Origin: Chloracidobacterium sp.
GTDB lineage: Bacteria; Acidobacteriota; Blastocatellia; Chloracidobacteriales; Chloracidobacteriaceae
Direction: 5' to 3'
Assembly (NCBI GenBank): GCA_025057975.1
Contig: JANWUV010000008.1
Location: forward strand, 1-64,000
Length of the DNA stretch: 64,000 bases
Each line of letters opens with the position of its first letter. Position 1 is the stretch's first letter. Positions 40,566 to 49,681 of the stretch are shown in pieces. The translations under genes were made by a program, and so were the position numbers. Under the pieces are notes generated by a model, which was not told the DNA's origin, searched no databases, and worked only from the letters and a program-made list of their open reading frames with translations.

Positions 40566-41957
40566 GTGACCGTTCTCCGGCTGGAAAACGTAGAACTAGA
40601 TGGACGTTACCGCGTTGAGCGCCATCTGGCGACCGGCGTCGAAACGGCGATTTTTCTGGCATTGGACAACGTCGCTGGTCGGCCGGTCGTCGTCAAGGCG
40701 TTTATCGCCCACCTGCGTAGTTTGTCGCCCGCGGCTGAACCATCCCATCCGCGTCTGGAGGCGTTTCGCCGCGAAGGGCTGTGGCTGGATCGAGTAAGTC
40801 ACCCGAACATTGTTCAGCGACTAGCAAGCGGAAGGGCGTACGACTTAACTGGCGTGGCGTTTGATTACCACGTTCTTGAGTACCTTGCCGGGGGGTCGTT
40901 AGCCGCCCTGAGTCGGTCGGCAGGTGGATTGCCGCCGGATATGGCTCTGCGCTTGTTGCGTCAAGCGGCGGCGGCGCTTAGTCACTGTCATGCGCTTAGC
41001 GTCGTCCATGGCGACGTGGAACCAACCAATCTACTCCTGACAAGCGATCACCAAACGTTGAAGCTCGCTGACTTCGGCGCCGCCGCTGATGACGAAACAC
41101 CGCGTCGTGGAGACCAAGCGGATGCCAATCGCTTGCGTATCTACGCCCCGCCGGAATGTCGCGCCGTAGCGCCTATGTCGGCGGCGACCGACGTGTACGG
41201 TTTAGCGAAGACTCTTTACGCCGTTCTGGCCGGCGAGCCGCCAACGGCCTACGTCGGCGAGCCAATTGGCGCGTTGCCGCCACGTCTCTCCGCTTGGCCG
41301 ACAGCGGAGGCGCTGCTCGGTGTCCTGCGGCAGGCGACAGCGACACTAGTGACAGCACGCTATCCGAGCGTCGCCGCTTTCTGGTCGGAAGTAGAGCGTG
41401 TTCTAACGCCGCCAGCGACGGTTGAAACGACATTGACGTTGGTGCCCACGCCGGCTGGCCCCGCGCTAGAGGCCACAAACGGCGTGAGCGACCAACAGAG
41501 GAAACGACAGGATAAGGAAGACGACGCACCAGTTGCGAAAGCGACGGCGGAGATGGTCTCCGACTCCTCGCCAACTGTTCCACCGACGATAACACGGCTG
41601 ATTGGCGTCGGGGTCTGTCTGGCAGCCTTAGTGTTGTTTATTGGCGGGCTGACGGCGCTTTACCGTTTGGCGCGCGCCTCCGTACGCGAGTATGTCCAGC
41701 GCCGGACGCCGCCGACAGCTCCAGCGCGGCCGCTGTTCAAAGTTAAAGTTGTGACGCCGACCAAAGTGTACGCCGCGCCAACGGATAACCCAACGCCGCG
41801 TGATTGGCTGGGTGACCTTGCGGCCGGCGTCGAAGCAGATGTGCTGGAAATGAAGGGTGACTTTTACCGCATCCGACCACAGAAATGGGCGCGTCGCAAA
41901 GCAGCACTGGTGACGGAAGGATGGGTTCTACGTGAGCAGGTGGACGGCGGCTTTTGA
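40566..41957 (+). CDS. Ser/Thr protein kinase-like membrane protein
   Basis: A 463-residue protein starting with GTG at 40566, which follows AAGGGAGAGA; a GTG at 40539 is the alternative. The kinase domain is at about residues 8-280: the ATP lysine is K44 (VVVKAF), the catalytic loop is HGDVEPTN (H148 to N155), and DFG starts at D169. The glycine loop is degenerate (LATGVETAIF) and the usual lysine of the HRDxKPxN loop is glutamate E152. A membrane segment lies at about 345-370, and an SH3-like extracellular tail follows. It may be weakly active or a pseudokinase. Confidence 0.85.
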   Translation: MTVLRLENVELDGRYRVERHLATGVETAIFLALDNVAGRPVVVKAFIAHLRSLSPAAEPSHPRLEAFRREGLWLDRVSHPNIVQRLASGRAYDLTGVAFDYHVLEYLAGGSLAALSRSAGGLPPDMALRLLRQAAAALSHCHALSVVHGDVEPTNLLLTSDHQTLKLADFGAAADDETPRRGDQADANRLRIYAPPECRAVAPMSAATDVYGLAKTLYAVLAGEPPTAYVGEPIGALPPRLSAWPTAEALLGVLRQATATLVTARYPSVAAFWSEVERVLTPPATVETTLTLVPTPAGPALEATNGVSDQQRKRQDKEDDAPVAKATAEMVSDSSPTVPPTITRLIGVGVCLAALVLFIGGLTALYRLARASVREYVQRRTPPTAPARPLFKVKVVTPTKVYAAPTDNPTPRDWLGDLAAGVEADVLEMKGDFYRIRPQKWARRKAALVTEGWVLREQVDGGF

Positions 41958-42020
41958 GCGGCGCGCAGGCGGCGCGTCCGCCGCCTGTCAGCTGCGGGAT
42001 GGAGGCCGTCCTGGGCGGCC

Positions 42021-42668
42021 TCAAGTGGTGACAAGGAACTGCCGCAACTTTTCCACATGGGGACTGACCTCGCTTCGCCGGTAGTCAATCAGCCCTTCCT
42101 CGCGGAACTGGTTCATAATCGTCGTGATGATTTCGCGGGACGTACCGACCATTTGCGCCAGTTCTTCATGCGTCAGTCGTAGCCGCTCCAAACCGGAGTC
42201 GCTGCTCGATTTGAGCAAGACGCGCGCCAAGCGGCGCGTCGTGTTGTCAAACGCAAGGGTTTCAATCTGCTGCTGCGCTTCCGAAAGCCGCTTGCAAAAC
42301 AGCGAGAGCATATCCAACAGCGCCTTCGGATTCTCCCGCAGCATCGCCAGAAAGTCGTGAACGCGAATCGCCAACACGCGCGTGGACTCCATGGCCACCG
42401 CCTGATCGCTGCGGCGGTCGTCCACCTCACAGAAACACAACTCGCCGAAAATCTCGCCGGCGCGGTGAATGCTGATAATCTTCTCTTTGCCGTCGTCTGA
42501 AACGCGCGTGATTTTGACGCTTCCTGACAGGATGTAAAAAATGTGGTCGGCGGGATCATCGAGATGATAAATCGTTTCATTGCGGTGGTATTCCCGCTCA
42601 CTACTGACGTTACGAATCTCGTTGAGCTGGCCTTGAATAAACTCTGCAATCGGGTCAATCGTGCTCAT
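42021..42668 (-). CDS. Crp/Fnr-family transcription regulator
   Basis: A 215-residue regulator. The cyclic-nucleotide-binding-type barrel has YHLDDPADHIFYILSGSVKITR and HRAGEIFGELCFCE; a long dimer helix follows; the C-terminal winged helix is LTHEELAQMVGTSREIITTIMNQFREEGLI. It lacks an obvious N-terminal FNR iron-sulphur cysteine cluster. ATG at 42668 chosen (MSTIDPIAEFIQ); the longer frame at 42737 adds an unlikely leader. Effector unknown. Confidence 0.92.
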   Translation of the reverse strand: MSTIDPIAEFIQGQLNEIRNVSSEREYHRNETIYHLDDPADHIFYILSGSVKITRVSDDGKEKIISIHRAGEIFGELCFCEVDDRRSDQAVAMESTRVLAIRVHDFLAMLRENPKALLDMLSLFCKRLSEAQQQIETLAFDNTTRRLARVLLKSSSDSGLERLRLTHEELAQMVGTSREIITTIMNQFREEGLIDYRRSEVSPHVEKLRQFLVTT

Positions 42669-42809
42669 AACGGAACCGCCTCGGTGTGGATAAGCAGGGA
42701 CGCCACCGCCGGGTGGCCGCCGCCATCCGGCGAACATACCAAAAACCTTGATGTTATGCGGGGACGCCTGATGACCGTCACGAGAAAGGCGCAGAGCCGC
42801 CTGCTACGC

Positions 42810-42995
42810 TCACTCCTTGGATGGCAGCGTCGGAAGTTCCTTGCGTTTGGCTTCCTCCGGGTCTTCACTGAGAGCCTTCTTGAAGTTGCGAATGCCAGTC
42901 CCAAGTCCGGTGAAAAGTTCGGGAATCTTCTTCGTCCCAAACAACAGCACGACAATGAGACCGATGAAGAGGATTTCCCACATGCTCAGGTTCAT
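42810..42995 (-). CDS. tatA: Twin-arginine translocase subunit TatA/E
   Basis: A 61-residue Tat component. One membrane helix ([22 protein letters not shown]) is followed by the [14 protein letters not shown] hinge and an amphipathic helix [12 protein letters not shown]. TatA oligomers form the channel for folded proteins. It stands alone; tatC is not in the window. Confidence 0.95.
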   Translation of the reverse strand: MNLSMWEILFIGLIVVLLFGTKKIPELFTGLGTGIRNFKKALSEDPEEAKRKELPTLPSKE

Positions 42996-43300
42996 ACTCT
43001 ACGTGGCTCCTCCGCAGCCGGGCCTGCCAGCCAAGGTGACTTCATACTAAGAGTGTGTCGGGATACTGTCAATTGAACTCCACGCAGTCCCTTCATTGTC
43101 GAGACAGCGTTCCCCAGCGCCGCCGTCCGCCGCCTGCATCCCACACTAGGTAAGATGACCGTAGCGCCACACACGGATTACACTCGCACAGTTTGGACGG
43201 GTTAGCGTATCGTTGGGCGCTCAGAAGGCTACGTTTGCCGTGCGCTTGTCGGCGTTGTCCGCCAAGGGCGCGTTCATTTTTCATTCAGAAAAGCACCGCT
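42996..43300. other. Spacer between tatA and galU
   Basis: About 305 bases between two divergent genes. I see no RNA gene, hairpin terminator or coding sequence. It must hold the two divergent promoters, which I could not place. Confidence 0.4.
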
Positions 43301-44164
43301 ATGAAAAAAATTCGGAAAGCCATCTTTCCCGCCGCCGGACTCGGCACCCGTTTCTTGCCGGCCACCAAAGCCCAACCTAAGGAGATGCTGCCGCTGGTGG
43401 ACAAACCGCTCATCCAGTACGGCGTTGAAGAAGCCATCTTGAGCGGCATCGAACAAGTCATCATCGTGACCGGACGCGGCAAAAACGCCATCGAGGATCA
43501 CTTCGATATTTCCTTCGAGCTGGAACAACTGTTGCGCGAGAAAGGGAAACTCGACCTGCTCGAACAGGTGCAGGAAATCTCGAAAATCAATATTTCCTAC
43601 GTCCGTCAGAAGCAGGCGTTGGGGTTAGGTCATGCCGTGCTGGTGGCGCGCGATCTGGTCGGCGACGAGCCGTTCGCCGTCATTCTCGGCGATGACATTG
43701 TGGACTCCAAGGTGCCCTGCCTGCGGCAAATGATTGATGTGTATGAGCGTTACGGCCGCTCAGTCATCGGCACGGCGCGCGTCGAAGGCGAAGCCATTTC
43801 GCGCTTCGGCGTGCTAGCGGTGGACCCGATTGAAGAGCGCGTCTATAAAATCCGCGACATGGTGGAAAAACCACCATTCGCCGAAGCGCCATCCAATCTA
43901 GCTATCATTGGTCGGTACATTCTCATGCCAGAAATCTTCGACGTACTCGCTAAGACGCCCAAAGGGGCCGGCGGCGAAATTCAGCTTACGGACGCCATGC
44001 GTCTGCTGCTGAAGGAACAAGCGATGTATGCGCATGAGTTTATTGGCGTCCGCTACGACGCCGGCGACAAGCTTGGCTTTTTGATGGCGACCGTCGAGTT
44101 TGCGCTCCAGCGCCCCGATCTTGGGCCGGAGTTTCGCGCCTACCTCAAGTCGCTCGCCTTGTAG
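43301..44164 (+). CDS. galU: UTP-glucose-1-phosphate uridylyltransferase
   Basis: Forms UDP-glucose from UTP and glucose 1-phosphate for polysaccharide and envelope synthesis. FPAAGLGTRFLPATKAQPKEMLPLVDKPLIQY and RQKQALGLGHAVLVARDLVGDEPFAVILGDDIV are the family blocks. The ATG at 43301 (MKKIRKAIFPA) removes a non-homologous leader of an upstream frame. 287 residues. With glgC it supplies sugar nucleotides. Confidence 0.95.
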   Translation: MKKIRKAIFPAAGLGTRFLPATKAQPKEMLPLVDKPLIQYGVEEAILSGIEQVIIVTGRGKNAIEDHFDISFELEQLLREKGKLDLLEQVQEISKINISYVRQKQALGLGHAVLVARDLVGDEPFAVILGDDIVDSKVPCLRQMIDVYERYGRSVIGTARVEGEAISRFGVLAVDPIEERVYKIRDMVEKPPFAEAPSNLAIIGRYILMPEIFDVLAKTPKGAGGEIQLTDAMRLLLKEQAMYAHEFIGVRYDAGDKLGFLMATVEFALQRPDLGPEFRAYLKSLAL

Positions 44165-44248
44165 GATTCGACCTCTCTGCGCTCACCAAAACTGCGTCCG
44201 CCGGCCTCATGCAGCGCCGGTCAAGGGCGCTCTTCTGCACACGAAGCC

Positions 44249-46378
44249 ATGCACCGGAACAGAAAGCCAATTGCCGCTCTTTCATTGTTGCTCTTCATCG
44301 CGCCAACTTCGCTCAGCCTACGCGCCCAAACGTCTAGCCCAACCACGGCGAAACGCCCCATCACCCACGAAGACGTTTGGCTGATGAAGCGCGTCGGCGC
44401 ACCTGTACCGAGTCCGAACGGTCTGCTGGTGGTCTTTTCCGTAGTCGAGCCAGCCTACGATCCCAAGGATCAAGCCAGTGATTTGTGGCTGGTGCGCGGC
44501 GACGGCGGCGCGCCGCCACGCCGGTTGACCTTCACAAAGGCGGCCGAAAGTGATGTTACGTGGAGTCCCGACGGGCGGCGGATTGCCTTTGTCACTAAGC
44601 GCGAAGGGGATGAAGTGGGACAGGTCTATCTTCTGGATGTCGTGGAAGGCGGCGAAGCGCAGCGAGTGACATCGCTTTCCACTGGCGCAAGCGCCCCACG
44701 CTTTAGTCCTGACGGCCGGACGCTGCTGTTTTCAAGCGTTGTTTTTCCAGGTGCGCTCACCGACGCCGACAACCAACGCATTGCGGCTGAGCGCAAGGCG
44801 CGCAAATACAAGGCGCGGGTCTATGACGGCTATCCCATCCGACGGTGGGATCACTGGCTTGAAGACACGCAAACTCACCTATTCGTTCAGTCGCTTGACG
44901 GCGGCGAGCCGGCGCGCGATTTGCTCGCCGGAACCAAACTCGTCGCCGGACCGGGTTTTGGCGGCCGCGAAACCAACGCCGCCGATACTCTCGACGCCAT
45001 ATGGACGCCCGACGGCGCAAGCGTGGTGTTTACAGCGACGACCGAGCGGCATACAGCGGCCTACGCGCCGGTTGAGACGCATCTGTACGTTGTCGGCGTG
45101 CAGGGTGGCGAACCACGTCAACTGACCGCCAAGGGCCACAGCTACACCCGTCCCGCCTTCGCTCCTGACGGCCGGACGCTCTACGCTCTGCGGCAACCGA
45201 CGACGGAGGGGAAGGTCTATCACCTTGACCGCTTGGTGCGCTTCGATTGGCGGGACGGACAGGCGGTGGGCGAGAGACTGCTCGCGCCGGATTTTGACCG
45301 TTCGGTGGAGTCGTTCGGCGTTGCGCCTGACGGGAACACCGTCTATGTCACGGCCGAAGACGCTGGTCACGAAAAACTTTTCGCGCTGCCAGCGCGCGGC
45401 GGGACGGCTAGGCCCGTTTTGGACGTAAAGCTCGGCTGTTATGTCAATCTAGCTGTTCCGCCGAAAGCCGAAAAACTCCTACTGTTCGCCAACTGGGAGA
45501 GCGCCGTCAATCCGGCCGAAATCGTACGGATTGATCCGGCGGCTGGTCGTCATACGGCGCTGACCGCCTTCAACACGGCTGCCGCCGCACAAATTGACTG
45601 GCAACCGCTTCAGCACTTCTGGTTTACCAGCCGCGCTGGCAAGCGTATTCACAACATGCTGGTCCTGCCGCCCGGTTTCGATCCCAACCGGAAGTACCCC
45701 ATCTTCGCCTTCATTCACGGCGGGCCACACACGATGTTCCGCGACCAGTTTTTCCTACGCTGGAACTACCACCTGCTGGCGCAGCCAGGGTATGTCGTCG
45801 TGTTGACGAACTACACTGGCTCGACAGGTTTTGGGGAACAGTTCGCGCAAGCCATTCAGGGCGATCCCTTTGGGACGTGCGGCAGCGAGATTACCGAAGC
45901 CGTGGACGCGGTCGCGGCGGCGTTTCCCTATGCGGACGGCGAGCGAGTCGCCGCTGGCGGGGCCAGCTACGGCGGCCACTTGGTAAACTGGCTGCAGGCG
46001 ACGACGACACGCTACAAATGCCTCATCTGTCACGCTGGATTGATTAACTCGGAGTCACAGTACGGCGCGAGCGATACGAGCTACTTCCGGGAGTTGATGA
46101 ACGGCGGGCCTGTCTGGGAGCAGAATGAAACGTGGCGCAAGCAGAACCCCATCCGGTACGCCGCCAACTTTCAGACGCCGATTTTGCTCACCATCGGCGA
46201 GAACGACTTTCGCGTCCCGCTTAGCCAGACGCTAGAGAACTGGACAATCCTTCAGCGTCGTCGCGTGCCGAGCCGTCTGATTGTTTTTCCTGAAGCGAAT
46301 CACTGGATTCTCCGGGGCGAAGACAACAAGTATCTGTTTCAAGAGGTTCATGCTTGGCTGGCAAAGTATCTGCGCTGA
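44249..46378 (+). CDS. S9-family prolyl oligopeptidase/acylaminoacyl peptidase
   Basis: A 709-residue serine peptidase with an N-terminal signal peptide (ALSLLLFIAPTSLSLRAQ). A WD40-type beta-propeller (TolB-like repeats such as SPDGRRIAFVTKREGD, SPDGRTLLFSS) spans about 35-430. The alpha/beta-hydrolase domain has GGASYGGHLVNW with S573, IGENDFRVPL with D653 and EANHWIL with H685. It is exported and probably clears peptides in the periplasm. Confidence 0.93.
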   Translation: MHRNRKPIAALSLLLFIAPTSLSLRAQTSSPTTAKRPITHEDVWLMKRVGAPVPSPNGLLVVFSVVEPAYDPKDQASDLWLVRGDGGAPPRRLTFTKAAESDVTWSPDGRRIAFVTKREGDEVGQVYLLDVVEGGEAQRVTSLSTGASAPRFSPDGRTLLFSSVVFPGALTDADNQRIAAERKARKYKARVYDGYPIRRWDHWLEDTQTHLFVQSLDGGEPARDLLAGTKLVAGPGFGGRETNAADTLDAIWTPDGASVVFTATTERHTAAYAPVETHLYVVGVQGGEPRQLTAKGHSYTRPAFAPDGRTLYALRQPTTEGKVYHLDRLVRFDWRDGQAVGERLLAPDFDRSVESFGVAPDGNTVYVTAEDAGHEKLFALPARGGTARPVLDVKLGCYVNLAVPPKAEKLLLFANWESAVNPAEIVRIDPAAGRHTALTAFNTAAAAQIDWQPLQHFWFTSRAGKRIHNMLVLPPGFDPNRKYPIFAFIHGGPHTMFRDQFFLRWNYHLLAQPGYVVVLTNYTGSTGFGEQFAQAIQGDPFGTCGSEITEAVDAVAAAFPYADGERVAAGGASYGGHLVNWLQATTTRYKCLICHAGLINSESQYGASDTSYFRELMNGGPVWEQNETWRKQNPIRYAANFQTPILLTIGENDFRVPLSQTLENWTILQRRRVPSRLIVFPEANHWILRGEDNKYLFQEVHAWLAKYLR

Positions 46379-46422
46379 AGCGTTTCACATTCCGTTCACA
46401 GACGAGTGGTTATCTACGAGGC

Positions 46423-47007
46423 ATGAAGTTATTGGTGTCGCGCATTCTGTCGGACGTGTTCAACCCACTCGTCAACGCGGCGGCGGCGTTTCTCATCATC
46501 ATTGCCACCGACGCCAATCATCAGGGCGCGAGTAAGCCGCTAGCGGCGGCGACGGCGATTGTGTTTGCAACCGCCCTGCCACTCTCAGCCCTGCTCATTA
46601 TGAAGCGGCGCGGTCTCATTACGAACGTCAACATTGACCGGCGCGAGCAGCGGACGCGCCCGTTTTTGCTGGGAATTCTCTGCTACACGGTCGGCTTTAT
46701 TTGCCTCAAACTGTTCCAGGCCCCCCGCTTGGCGCAGGGGCTGATGTTTTGCTACGCGGTCAATACGACGGTCATTCTGGCGATTACGCGCTACTGGAAA
46801 ATCAGCGTCCATGCGACTGGCATCAGCGGCCCGCTCGTAGCGCTCTATTATCAGCTTGGGGCGGCTGTGCTGCCCTACTTCAGCTTGATTCCGCTTGTCT
46901 GCGCTTCGCGCGTCGTAATGAAAAAGCATACCATCGGGCAAGTTGTTGCTGGGACAGCGCTGGGGCTGACCGCCACCGCCGCCCAAATCACACTTTTGTT
47001 CCGCTGA
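46423..47007 (+). CDS. PAP2-like membrane protein
   Basis: A 194-residue protein with six or so hydrophobic segments. KISVHATGISGPLVAL and KKHTIGQVVAGTALGL resemble the histidine-bearing motifs of membrane phosphatidic-acid phosphatases (PAP2), although the first motif's full KxxxxxxRP is not clear. The ATG at 46423 (MKLLVSRILSDVFNP) is chosen; a TTG at 46354 would overlap the S9 gene. It lies 44 bases after it. Confidence 0.7.
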   Translation: MKLLVSRILSDVFNPLVNAAAAFLIIIATDANHQGASKPLAAATAIVFATALPLSALLIMKRRGLITNVNIDRREQRTRPFLLGILCYTVGFICLKLFQAPRLAQGLMFCYAVNTTVILAITRYWKISVHATGISGPLVALYYQLGAAVLPYFSLIPLVCASRVVMKKHTIGQVVAGTALGLTATAAQITLLFR

Positions 47008-47338
47008 CTTTGTTCCGCTGATGGCGATATGCCTCCGTCGCCGGCCGAGACTTGGCGCGCAAGTGCGCCATGCAAACCCTTCGCTGTTTTGAAAGCCGAT
47101 GAAAACGCCGGTTGAAACCCGCTTCGTAGATTGGGCGGGCGGCGCTGCTGACTGCTCGGCTGACTGAGCGCTACATCTCCTTGAAACCCACTCTGAGCGC
47201 CTGTCTAAATAAGGCATTGGGAGAGACTATAATAACCCCTCCAATATCTTGTCTTTGTACCACGCCCTCTGCGTCACTGGTTATTTCGGATAGGCTTCAA
47301 GCGCAGCGGTTTTCTTTGGAAAGGCTAGAAGGTCGCTT
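47008..47338. other. Spacer before serC
   Basis: About 330 bases. TATAAT at 47228-47233 is a possible -10 element, but no matching -35 lies at a normal distance. AGAAGG before the serC ATG is its ribosome-binding site. Nothing else was recognised. Confidence 0.4.
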
Positions 47339-48421
47339 ATGAAACGTTGTCACAACTTCAACGCTGGGCCGGCTGTCTTGCCTGTCCCGGTGCTGGAACG
47401 CATCCGCGACGAAATGTTGAGTCTACCGGGCGTCGGCATGTCTGTGCTGGAAATCAGCCATCGCTCGAAAACCTTTGAAAACATCCTGACCGAAGCGGAA
47501 AACCGCCTGCGGCGCTTGCTGAAGGTTCCCGACACGCACCATATCCTGTTTTTGCAGGGTGGCGCGAGTTTGCAGTTCAGCATGGTCCCGCTCAACTTTC
47601 TGCCCAAGGACGGCGTCGCCGACTACATCGTGACGGGGAGTTGGTCGGAGAAAGCCGTTGAGGAAGCGCGTAAAATCGGGCGGGTTAACATTGCCGCGAC
47701 GACCAAAGCTGAAAGCTACGCCCGCATTCCGACGCAGAGCGAACTGCGCCTTGATCCAAGGGCGGCGTATGTGCACTTCACCTCGAACAACACGATTTTT
47801 GGGACACAGTGGCGCCAAGAGCCGGAAGTCGGCGAGGTCCCGCTAGTGTGTGACGCTTCATCGGACTTTTTGAGTCGGCCGCTGGAAGTCAGCAAGTACG
47901 CGCTCATTTACGCTGGCGCGCAAAAGAACGCTGGCCCAGCGGGCGTCACCATTGTTATTGTGCGCGACGACTGGCTGGCGCGCATTCCAGAAGGATTGCC
48001 GACGATGCTCGACTACCGGACGCACGTCAGGCATCGCTCGCTGTACAACACGCCGCCGGTGTTTGCGATTTACGTCGTTGGGCTAGTGTTGGAATACCTT
48101 GAGACCCGAGGCGGGTTGGCGGCTGTGGCCGCCGCCAACGCCGAAAAGGCCGGACGGCTCTACGCCGCAATTGACGGCAGCGGTTTCTATCGCGGGACGG
48201 CCGAGTGCAACTCCCGCTCCCTGATGAACGTGTGTTTCCGCTTGCCTAACCCTGATCTGGAAGCTGTCTTTCTGAGGGAAGCCGCCGCCAATGGTTTTGA
48301 GGGGTTGGCCGGGCATCGTTCGGTCGGCGGCATCCGCGCTTCGCTTTACAATGCCCTGCCAATGGAAAGCGTGACGGCGCTGATTGACTTCATGGGCGAT
48401 TTTGCCCGCCGTCATGGGTGA
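47339..48421 (+). CDS. serC: Phosphoserine aminotransferase
   Basis: Transaminates 3-phosphohydroxypyruvate to phosphoserine in serine synthesis and can act in pyridoxal phosphate synthesis. The start HNFNAGPAVLPVPVLERI, EISHRSKTFENI, FLQGGASLQFSMVPLNFL, and the PLP-lysine region YAGAQKNAGPAGVTIVIV are diagnostic, and the end contains GLAGHRSVGGIRASLYNA. 360 residues is normal. Confidence 0.96.
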   Translation: MKRCHNFNAGPAVLPVPVLERIRDEMLSLPGVGMSVLEISHRSKTFENILTEAENRLRRLLKVPDTHHILFLQGGASLQFSMVPLNFLPKDGVADYIVTGSWSEKAVEEARKIGRVNIAATTKAESYARIPTQSELRLDPRAAYVHFTSNNTIFGTQWRQEPEVGEVPLVCDASSDFLSRPLEVSKYALIYAGAQKNAGPAGVTIVIVRDDWLARIPEGLPTMLDYRTHVRHRSLYNTPPVFAIYVVGLVLEYLETRGGLAAVAAANAEKAGRLYAAIDGSGFYRGTAECNSRSLMNVCFRLPNPDLEAVFLREAAANGFEGLAGHRSVGGIRASLYNALPMESVTALIDFMGDFARRHG

Positions 48422-48583
48422 GGCGGCGCCCTGAGCAGGTCGTCAAAGGCATGTAATACCTAGCGTATTGACGGTTTATCCCCAACGCTTTAGGCTTCGC
48501 AACTGAGAATCTTCTGAAAAAAAGCGCGAGCTGCAGCACACGGCAACCGCGTCGGCGGGCGTCGGGTAAGATGAGGGACAGCG

Positions 48584-49024
48584 ATGACGTTCGATGAAGC
48601 TTTGGGCGTCCTCAAAAAGCGCGGACAGAAAATGACGCCGCAGCGCTCAACTATCCTCCGGATTTTGATGGAGTCCGCGCGTCCAATGACGGCGCAGGAA
48701 GTACACCGCGAAGTGACGAAGCTGCATCCGCACGTCAGCCTTGATACCGTTTATCGCAACCTGACGTTGCTGACGGACGTGGGGTTGGTGCATCAGTCGA
48801 ATCTTCAAAATCGGGATGTTGCACGGTTTGAGTTTCAGGGCGATGAGCATCGCCACTACGCCATCTGTCTCAACTGCCACAAAAGCATCCGCCTCGATTG
48901 GTGTCCGATTGAGACCAAACTGATGACGCAGGCGCTGCGCAGGCAGTTTTCGATTGTCAAGCATGCATTTGAGGTGTACGGCTACTGCGCCGAATGCCAT
49001 TTCGCCCGCGCCGCATCGGCTTGA
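48584..49024 (+). CDS. Fur-family metal-dependent regulator
   Basis: A 146-residue repressor. The winged helix is MTPQRSTILRILMESARPMTAQEVHREV with SLDTVYRNLTLLTDVGLVHQ; the metal domain has DEHRHYAICLNCHKSIRL and the two CxxC pairs (CLNC and CAEC) that hold structural zinc. It could be Fur, PerR or Zur; the sequence does not settle this. Spaced from serC by 162 bases. Confidence 0.93.
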   Translation: MTFDEALGVLKKRGQKMTPQRSTILRILMESARPMTAQEVHREVTKLHPHVSLDTVYRNLTLLTDVGLVHQSNLQNRDVARFEFQGDEHRHYAICLNCHKSIRLDWCPIETKLMTQALRRQFSIVKHAFEVYGYCAECHFARAASA

Positions 49025-49051
49025 ATAGCTTGCGCGATTGGGCGACGACGG

Positions 49052-49600
49052 TCATTCAACGGCGCGGCCCTCGGTGAGAGGATGGATCGCCGTTGCTTGA
49101 AGCCGCAACAAGCTGGTTACATAACCGTCTTCCCATTCCGGTCCGACAGAAAGGGTCCCACGGACGACAACCGGCTCACTATAACTGGCGACCTTGAGCT
49201 GGCCAGCGCGGACTAAAATCATGTGCTGTAGCATGGGTGGCGCCCCAAAGCAGCAGCCGTTGGCGGATTGCGTCAGTAGAAACTCCGTCTGCCCCGTCGG
49301 ACTGTAGAGCGGTAGTGCAAAGCCAGCGATTTCGACCTGCTTGCCGTCCAGCGCCTGAAGCTCTGGCGGGGGTGGCGTCGGCGTTGTCGCCCGTGGGTCA
49401 AAGTCATAGTTGGCGTTCTTGATATAGTCGAAACGCAGCCGAATAACGTCGCCTTCAACGGCGAGCGGACGCCGCCCATTTGCTGGCGGGCGAGCTGTTG
49501 GTTGCGGCGCAAGCAGGCTGCCCAGCACCATGAGCAGGAGCAGACTGCCCAGACCAAGATAGGGCGCATGGGCGCGGATTTGCTCAGTGAAACGCGGCAT
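49052..49600 (-). CDS. DUF3299-like membrane or exported protein
   Basis: A 182-residue protein. One membrane segment lies at residues 14-34 (GLGSLLLLMVLGSLLAP), then a proline-rich stretch and a conserved domain with VEIAGFALPLYS and ANGCCFGAPPMLQHMILV. The CCFG-type motif and length fit DUF3299, of unknown function. ATG at 49600 chosen over a TTG at 49618. Confidence 0.72.
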   Translation of the reverse strand: MPRFTEQIRAHAPYLGLGSLLLLMVLGSLLAPQPTARPPANGRRPLAVEGDVIRLRFDYIKNANYDFDPRATTPTPPPPELQALDGKQVEIAGFALPLYSPTGQTEFLLTQSANGCCFGAPPMLQHMILVRAGQLKVASYSEPVVVRGTLSVGPEWEDGYVTSLLRLQATAIHPLTEGRAVE

Positions 49601-49681
49601 TCGTGGAGTGTCAGGCAAAGGCGGCTCGACCTCTGAGCCGCCATGGTGGTTGGCGCAAAAGATGCGCGCCCGATTGGCTGT

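Noticed and set aside
47228-47233. TATAAT as a serC promoter
   Set aside because: No -35 element at a suitable distance; kept only as a note in the spacer entry.
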